64,000 nt of DNA from positions 1,426,001-1,490,000 of the forward strand of contig PZJY01000011.1 in NCBI GenBank assembly GCA_031472005.1. Direction: 5' to 3'. How positions within the stretch are numbered: the stretch's first letter is position 1; the number at the start of each line of letters is the position of its first letter. A model generated the notes under the pieces. That model worked only from the letters and a program-made list of their open reading frames with translations, was not told where the DNA came from and ran no database searches. The position numbers and the translations under genes were made by a program. The DNA comes from Tetracladium setigerum (lineage: Eukaryota; Ascomycota; Leotiomycetes; Helotiales). Of this stretch, positions 57,045-64,000 are shown one piece after another.

Positions 57045-57438
57045 GATGATGCTGATTTGTGTCAGTGCAAGTGTGAGATAATAATCCTTTGCTTTGTGTC
57101 GCGTTGGTGGTGTCGGTACTGGACAATCTTGTCAGCCTTGTTGTTGTTGTTCTTGTGGAGGAGAAAGCTTGTCTGAACTCGGCTCAGCCAATGGAAGAAG
57201 ATCCTTCATCCCGGGAGAGGGCAGGCAGGGCCAGGGCAGGGCATCAGCCTTTGCTAGCCGCCTCAAGCATCAGACCAGGTCAATCGACAACAGCAATTGA
57301 CTGATCTAATTCGTCTTATATTCCTCCTTTTCTGCTAACCTCCTTCCTAATTGATCCCTCTATCCCGTTGTATATTGTATATTGTAACATCCCATCTTGC
57401 TGTAACCCTAGATCCTCGATTTTTCGCCTTCCTTCCTC
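57045..57438. other. Divergent promoter between CENP-W and aminopeptidase genes
   Basis: It contains T/C-rich leader sequence near 57310-57430. No further feature seen. Confidence 0.4.
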
Positions 57439-60400
57439 ATGTGGTGCTGCTGCAGATCAAAGCTGCCCGTCCCCGTGTCGCCATTATTTAATCGTCGAAT
57501 ATTCCCCGCAACCTCAAAAGCCCTTCCCACACAACACCAAAATCACTCAATCCACACTTCGTCTCTGCATCTCTACAAAACAACAAGAGCCTCACGTCTG
57601 GTACGAGCATCGACACGCACCGCAACCAAACCTGTTCTCTTCTTATCAAGACCAACGAACCTCTCGTGCTACCCTTCTGTCGGTAGTACTCGTGCCCACT
57701 CAATCATGGCTCCTACCAGCATGCTTGATAGAGACATCCTCCCGGACTCCGTCAAGCCGGTCAACTATGATATCTCCATCTACGATATTGAGCTCGGTGG
57801 CGCATTTACTTATCAGGGAACCGTCAACATTTTGTCCAAGATCGTCAAGAGCACCAGGGAAATCGTCCTGAACACCCATCAGCTCAAGATTCATAGCGCC
57901 GAGCTGTCTTTGGGCGGAGCAGAGGCGATCAAGACCACAGATATCTCATACGATGCTCCACGTCAACGAGCTACCCTGACCTTCCCAGAAGAACTACCAA
58001 CTTCTGAAAATGCGGTTATTGTCATCAAGTTCCAGGGAATAATCAACAACGATATGGCTGGCTTCTACCGATCCAAGTACAAGCCACCAGTCACCCCAGC
58101 TGCATCTGTTCCAAAGGATGGCGAGCAACACGTCATGTTCTCGACTCAATTCGAGAGTTGTGATGCTCGTCGAGCCTTTCCCTGCTTCGATGAGCCTAAT
58201 CTCAAGGCAACCTTTGACTTTGAGATTGAGTTCCCTGATGATCAAGTTGCTTTGAGCAACATGCCAGAAAAGAGCTCCAAGAAGGGCAAAGATGGATTCA
58301 AGGTTGTATCGTTTGAGCGAACACCTATTATGAGCACCTATCTACTTGCTTGGGCAGTTGGTGACTTTGAGTACATCGAGGACTTCACCAAGCGAAAGTA
58401 CAAGGGGAAGCCACTCCCAGTGCGTGTCTACACGACCAGGGGATTGAAAAGCCAGGCTCAGTATGCTCTTGACCACGCACCGCAAATCATTGATGTAGGT
58501 TTCTGTGTATCCCGCTGCACACCGATATTAACCTGATCCTTGATAATTAGTACTTCTCCGAGATCTTTGATATTGATTATCCGCTCCCTAAATCTGATCT
58601 GCTGGCAGTTCACGAATTTGTGAGTTCTCTCTTCCCAAATAGTCCTTTTCGTGGTCTTATCTTTACAACATCAACTAACAAATTGCTTTAGTCCCATGGT
58701 GCTATGGGTATGTGAATTTTTTTCTACAGCCAGCCTTGACAAGTCGTGCCAGATCAATAGAGTTCAGATACTAACGACCAAAATAGAGAATTGGGGGCTC
58801 GTCACTTACCGTACCACTGCAGTTTTGTTTGATGAAAAGGTCTCCGATGCCAAGTACAAGAACCGAGTTGCATATGTCGTTGCCCATGAGCTTGCTCATC
58901 AATGGTTTGGTAACCTCGTTACTATGGATTGGTGGAGTGAGCTCTGGCTTAACGAGGGATTTGCAACCTGGGTAGGATGGCTGGCTACAGATAAGATTCA
59001 TCCCGATTGGAACGTCTGGCCACAATTCGTTTCAGAGGGAATGCAGACCGCTTTCACTCTCGATTCTCTTCGAAGCTCTCACCCAATCGAAGTTCCAGTC
59101 AAGGACGCCCTCGATGTCGACCAGATCTTCGATCATATTAGTTACTTGAAGGGTAGCTCTGTCATCCGAATGTTGGCCGCTCATATTGGACAGGAAACAT
59201 TCCTCAAGGGAGTGTCAAACTATCTCAAGTCTCATGCTTATGGAAATGCTACCACCACCGATTTGTGGTCGGCAATCAGCGAGGTCTCCGGCCAAGACGT
59301 GAACGCCTTGATGGACCCCTGGATTCGAAAGATTGGCTTCCCAGTTCTCAACGTAGATGAGAAACCAGGTCAAGTAGACGTGAAGCAATCCAGATATCTC
59401 TCAACTGGAGATGTTAAGCAAGAAGATGACTCTACCACATGGTGGGTTCCTCTCGGTATCGAGGGAAAGAAGGGAGTCGAGGGTGTGACTGCAATCCCGC
59501 TCACCAAGAAGGAAGATGTTGTCCAGGATTTGGATGAACTTTTCTACAAGATTAACAAGGATACCACGGGTTTCTATCGAACTAACTACCCACCCGCTCG
59601 ATTGGAGCAATTAGGAAAGCAGACTGAGCGTCTGAGCTTAACCGATAAGATTGGTATGAGAGCCATGTCTGATATATTTGGTTAATGCTGATTTACTTAG
59701 GATTGATTGGTGATGCTGGGGCCTTGGCACTGTCTGGAGAGGCTTCCACCTCCGCTCTTCTAGCTTTCGTCGAAGGATTCTCCGGAGAAACAAACTACCT
59801 AGTCTGGTCACAAGTTTTGGGATCCCTTGGAACTGTGAAATCTGTCTTTTCTGGAGACGCTGAAATTACACAGGGCTTGAAGAAATTCATCTTGAAGCTG
59901 ATTGGTGATGCCGTGGCGAAGATTGGTTGGGAAACTTCCCCAACTGACGATTTCCTCACCACCCAACTTCGCAGTCTTCTTATTATGTCCGCTGGTATCA
60001 ATGAACATCCAGAGTAAGCAATTTCCCCCAATTAATAAACGAAGCTTAAATTTCACAGGGTGATTGCAGAAGCCCAACGCCGCTTCAAACTCTACATTTC
60101 AGGCGAAGACAAATCCGCTATCCACCCTAACCTCCGCTCTGCCATCTACGCTATCGCTATCAAGAACGGCGGCGAAGCTGAATACAACGCTATCAAGGCA
60201 GAATGGGCCTCAACCTCCTCTGTTGATGGCAAAGAAATCGCCCTCCGTGCCCTCGGCCGAATCCAAGATCTCTCCCTCCTCCCAGACTACCTCTCCCTCC
60301 TCTTCACCGATGTAGCAACCCAAGATGTTCACACTGGTGCCACTGCTTTGGCCGCCAACCCCAAGGCCCGCGCTCACCTGTGGCTGTATATCCAGAATAA

Positions 60401-60764
60401 CTTTGACAAGTTAAAGGAAAGACTGAGCGCTAACATGGTGGTGTTTGATCGATTCTTGAAGATGAGTTTGCAGAAGTTCAACGATCGCGAGACAGAGCAG
60501 GAGATTGCCAAGTTCTTTGAGGGGAGGGATAACAGAGGTATGCTTCCAACCATTTCTTACTTGATTTAGTCTCGCACAGGCGGAAGCCGCTTTGGACTCT
60601 CCTTGACCAACGTAGCAATTGTGGATGGACGACTAATTCTGTATGTGATAGGTTATGATCGAACTCTAGGTATCTTGAGCGACACCATCCTTGGAAGAGC
60701 TGCATACAAGGAGAGAGATGCTGAGGTAGTGAGAGAGTGGTTGAAGGTTCATGGGTATGCTTGA
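57439..60764 (+). CDS. M1-family zinc aminopeptidase (Ape2/Aap1-like)
   Basis: Seven exons: 57439-58494, 58551-58619, 58692-58707, 58787-59653, 59701-60013, 60059-60537 and 60652-60764. The product is 970 residues from the first ATG, or 881 from the internal ATG at 57706. The N-terminal domain includes VMFSTQFESCDARRAFPCFD. The exopeptidase motif GAMEN is split: a 16-nt exon ends in GAM and the next begins ENWG. The zinc site is HELAHQWFGN, with the third ligand in LWLNEGFATW. The ERAP1-like C-terminal domain follows. The 89-residue leader before 57706 has no Asp or Glu and 13 Lys/Arg, as in mitochondrial presequences, so two start sites could give organellar and cytosolic forms. It removes N-terminal residues from peptides. 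Confidence 0.92.
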
Positions 60765-63256
60765 GATCTGATTGGATGGGAGAGAGATTCAGTTAAGTTT
60801 TCAGGCCCTCCAATTCTTGAGAACGCATTCAGAAGATCAGACACAGTAGAGCAGCATCAGAAATGATAAAAAGAATAGAGCTTTATTGGATCTCACTCGA
60901 TACTTCCGATTCTCTGCAAGTCTAACAGTGATATTATTTCCGATCGAGACAATCCAGTCCAGACTCTGCTCTGGGTAAGGTACCTACTTTCCACATTCAT
61001 GGAGCCAGGTCAATGGAGGGAATGTGGCTCACGTGATATTTGTGCGATGGAAGCGTACCGTTTGGAGGCTTGAGCGTGCTCCAAGGTATAAAATTGGAAG
61101 AAAAAATTTGGACTAGAGTTATTACCATTCAAAGATGGGTAGGCGAGACTACGCATGACAGCGTCCATATGATGTTCGACTAATTGATGGTCTTTGATGC
61201 GGTCTCGAAATGCCAAGTCTCACAAGCCCGCTTAAAGCTGCTTACTCAGCCGTTTCAGCGAATCCGCAAAAATGGATTCTGGGAAAGGAGAAATGGATTT
61301 TGAAAAGCTGAATGAGCCGCCGAAGGTCGTACGCCTTCGGAATTTTGATCCTAAGGGAAGACACGAAGTAAGGGATGTTTTAGCATTGAGTTCTTGGCGA
61401 TGCGATGCTCGAGGGAGCGGAACTTTTGAAGTGTCGGGTTTTGGGAAGAACTTGACGGCTCTCGTCGGCCGAGTATCTTTGCTAAAGATGGGACTGTCGG
61501 ACAGAAATGTAGATGGAAAAGTCGGTACAAGCTTGGAAGTAGCGATGATGTCTTTGTGAGATAGGAAGAGAGTGTTGGCGATGCTCTGGGTGCCCGGAGT
61601 ACCGGTCGTAGCTGTTGGGTCCTCGGCTTCCTGTGCGTTTTGGCAACTCGAAAACGGTGAAAGATTGATGGAGGTCGTCAAGCTGCAAGATTCCCGCTCG
61701 CTGAGGAGGAAGCAGATGAATGTTTGAGAATCTTTGCTGCATCAAGGACTTCCCCCACCCAAGTCGGCTAACTCATGTCGTAAAAAGCTCACTTGCCTCT
61801 CGTGTACCTTCTTGACGACGAGAGGGAGGGGTCGTTCTAACCTGCCCATGAATAGATGAGGGTTCCTGAGCACCACCGATGGTGCTCAATGCCCGAGGGG
61901 CATCTCGACCAAGTGCGAGATGTGGTACGTGCCGCCTCCGACCGCTTTATCGTGGGGGAGATGGCGCAGAGCAAGCAGGTCCTCGGCAAAACAGATTGGC
62001 AAACAACGGGCGGCGGATGAGGATCGTTCATGCAGGTGTCAGCACATCCTTGAAGCACAGAGGCGATCGATCGCCGACGGGATGGAGAAAAAAGAGAAGC
62101 TTATTTTAACGTGTTACCTGCATCACATCTCGCAGCCCTCGCACACAGATCCAGGTACACGAGATCGCGGCTTGCGTCATCGGTCAAATCCATCGCATTT
62201 GTATCTTTGCCATGTTTTTGGATGGCGGATGGTTTTGCGAGGAGGAAGAGGCAAGGATAGACAGAGGAGAAATGGAAGGCGATGTGACAAAATGAGGACG
62301 ACAAGAAAGAAGCGAAGCAGGAGCAGCAATAGAAGCGGCCACGAGGCGTCGGTACTGTATGTATGGACATACGTGCATTCATGGCATTGCTTTCAGGATG
62401 TGATGAATTATCATCGATGACCTGTATTTGTAGGTAGAGGGTTTTTCATGTTCTCTTGAGGGTGACCCCCTTCTCCATGCTGCGAGATGGATGAGGCAAG
62501 GAGGTGTGTGTGGGCGTGCCACTGAGCACCCCCGTCTCTCGTACCTTTTCCACCACGCCCACAAGGCTGAATGAAAAGCACGTCAACATCGCGGAACACG
62601 AAGATATATTATTCTTTCCACCACTGACAAGGACATACCGGACCACTGATGCTGCCATCGCTTGATGGAGTAGAGACGAGTCGTCCCATGGAACCTGAAT
62701 CTCCAAAGTCAAAATGTGTAAATGGATATAGGAGAGTATGAGGAAGTAGGATAGCATGGAAGTATCGCAAGAGAATTGATATGGTTCATTATTGATGAGA
62801 GGGAGGGGAATATCGCAAACACTCGAGATATTTTAGCAAGTCCCGGCGCAGAGACGAACCAGGTTTTTAGGGTGTGACAAGAGATCAGAATTTGGGGAAT
62901 CGATATGATAAAAGTGGGACCCGACCAATTGGGAATAGCCCGTCTGCGCTAGTGTCGAAGCAAGGGCACTGCACCTCGAAATATCGACTTTCCTCTTTTC
63001 CGAACTCCTCTACTCGTTCCACTCCCCCCAACGAACCGTTCGACTTCCAACCTGGACTTCCCGACATGTTGTCTTGCTGCGATCGATAGAAAATTCACTC
63101 TCACAAGAATCGCCGACCAAGGCGCGAGCTGAAGCTCACAACACATTCGCTTCATATCGCCCCCTCCCAAAGCCATCGTCCGACGACCAACCGACGCCTC
63201 AGAATCATCGAACCACCCACCCTGCACCCTCCACCGATACGGATGAGCTTCCCAAC
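60765..63256. other. 2.5-kb stretch without a recognised protein gene
   Basis: A 149-codon minus-strand frame at 61232-61681 and an overlapping 95-codon plus-strand frame at 61272-61559 are both open, but neither resembles a known protein. The part 61796-62075 is unusually rich in hairpins. 62900-63250 is probably the leader of the JmjN gene, where an in-frame ORF is open from 63074. Confidence 0.45.
61796..62075. other. Hairpin-rich patch, possible structured RNA
   Basis: Perfect stems close together: 61796-61803 with 61818-61825 (8 bp, 14-nt loop), 61868-61875 with 61880-61887 (8 bp, CCGA loop), 61889-61894 with 61898-61903 (6 bp), 61904-61907 flanks with 61916-61920, and the palindrome GGCGATCGATCGCC at 62062-62075. 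The patch is more GC-rich than its surroundings. I could not match it to SRP, RNase P/MRP, snRNA or tRNA landmarks, and the strand is unknown. Confidence 0.3.
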
Positions 63257-64000
63257 ATGACCTCGACCGAGAAGATGGCTTTGCCAGGCACAGAGAAGCC
63301 AGAAAGGGCGGAGACGGGCCTTCACTCCCCCCGGAGACCAACATGAAAGATACAAGCAGCGACTCTGAGTTGAGTGACCTGGAGCCAGATCCAGAGCCTG
63401 CGAAGGAGCCAGATACCGACGAGCTGGGCGAACTTGAACCTGCCGAATTTTCACCCGATGGCACCGTACCAATTTTTAAACCTACCATGGAAGAGTTCGC
63501 CGACTTTCAAAGATATGTAGGTTGTTCCCCAATGTTGTCGCTGAGACAGAGTACTGACATGCAAGTAGATGCGCGCCATTCAACATTATGGAAGTAGGTT
63601 AATTGGCGCAAATACACTTCATGTCGAGATAAATACTTACGAGAGCTTTGTTTAGTGCGCCATGGAATAGTAAAGGTCATACCACCTGCCGAATGGCTTG
63701 CGCAACAACCCCCGCTCGATGACATAGTCAAGACGATTCGAATTAAAGAACCCATTTCACAGGATATCATGGGGCAAGTGGCACATACAGACAGGCAAAT
63801 ATTCTACACCAGCGATCATACAACCTTCCGCAATGGAGACAATTGTGCGACCAGAGCGAGCATCAACCTCCTGCGAAGAGAGGCGAGCGACGAGCGGCAA
63901 CCCAGAATCAACCTGCGAAGCCTACCACAAGAGCGGCCCCAAAGCCTAAAGGCCCTGCACCAGCGAAAGGAACATCCAAGAAGAAGGGCGCTGGAAAGGG
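63257..64000 (+). CDS. JmjN-domain (KDM4/Rph1/Gis1-type) histone demethylase, 5' part; apparent frameshift(s)
   Basis: Exons to 63516, then 63569-63593 and 63656 to the right edge. The JmjN domain is VPIFKPTMEEFADFQRY, MRAIQHYG and GIVKVIPPAEWLA, with IKEPISQDI at its end, as in KDM4-type lysine demethylases; the catalytic JmjC domain would lie beyond the edge. A Lys/Pro-rich linker (PKPKGPAPAKGTSKKKGAG) fills the last part. The frame shifts by one base at the GGGG run 63771-63774, after which ASGTYRQANILHQRSYNLP continues the family sequence. A second possible break is the six-C run 63327-63332, which would connect the ATG at 63257 to the ATG at 63343. If that is not real, 63343 is the start. 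Confidence 0.82.

Noticed and set aside
61232..61681. 149-codon minus-strand ORF
   Set aside because: The opposite strand is also open and neither product resembles a protein I know; evidence is insufficient to call a gene.

Overview
The window is a nuclear segment of a filamentous ascomycete. Genes carry short GT-AG introns (about 42-130 nt, GTAAGT-type donors, CTAAC-like branch sites) and sit on both strands without operons. The content (JEN-type carboxylate transporter, PREG/Pho80-like cyclin, AflY-type questin oxidase-like protein, cerato-platanin, Zn2Cys6 regulator) is typical of Pezizomycotina. A leotiomycete close to Botrytis/Sclerotinia is my best guess, from general resemblance only.

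Layout. 1-11 kb: a JEN1-like transporter cut by the left edge, a 4.3-kb gene-free stretch, a PNS1/CTL-family membrane protein, a Rab4/Ypt4-like GTPase and a WW-domain protein. 11.1-18.96 kb: no recognisable gene, but about 28 same-strand copies of a degenerate motif (core TGTTGCAYRYCG), in blocks whose unit lengths are about 64, 288, 128 and 157 bp. 19-36.8 kb: EMC7 and EMC10 next to each other, a Pho80-like cyclin, an unidentified small spliced gene, GID5/ARMC8, a secreted protein, a cerato-platanin, a UBE3D-like E2-binding protein, an AflY-like oxidoreductase and RAD17. 39.4-53.3 kb: six genes in three divergent pairs: 5-oxoprolinase / D-glutamate cyclase-like DUF1445 protein; ACS-type MFS transporter / Zn2Cys6 factor; PLP-dependent Ser/Thr dehydratase-racemase / RidA. 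54-64 kb: YAG7-like RGG protein, CENP-W, an M1 aminopeptidase, a 2.5-kb gene-free stretch with a hairpin-rich patch, and the 5' end of a JmjN (KDM4-type) demethylase gene.

The best candidate for an undescribed system is the 39.4-53.3 kb set. It contains an importer, a pathway regulator, a cyclase that in its animal homologue turns D-glutamate into 5-oxoproline, the ATP-dependent enzyme that opens 5-oxoproline to glutamate, a PLP enzyme and the RidA protein that clears the imines such enzymes release. All three divergent promoters contain the same 15-bp element, CGG-N4-GGAAGTCC, in the same orientation. I read this as a regulated D-glutamate/5-oxoproline utilisation cluster; the enzyme families are recognised, the joint pathway is inference.

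A caution for any user: at least eight places in six otherwise well-conserved genes need exactly one extra base to stay in frame, all next to C or G runs. This looks like systematic homopolymer collapse in the assembly, so the affected genes are annotated as probably intact in the organism.
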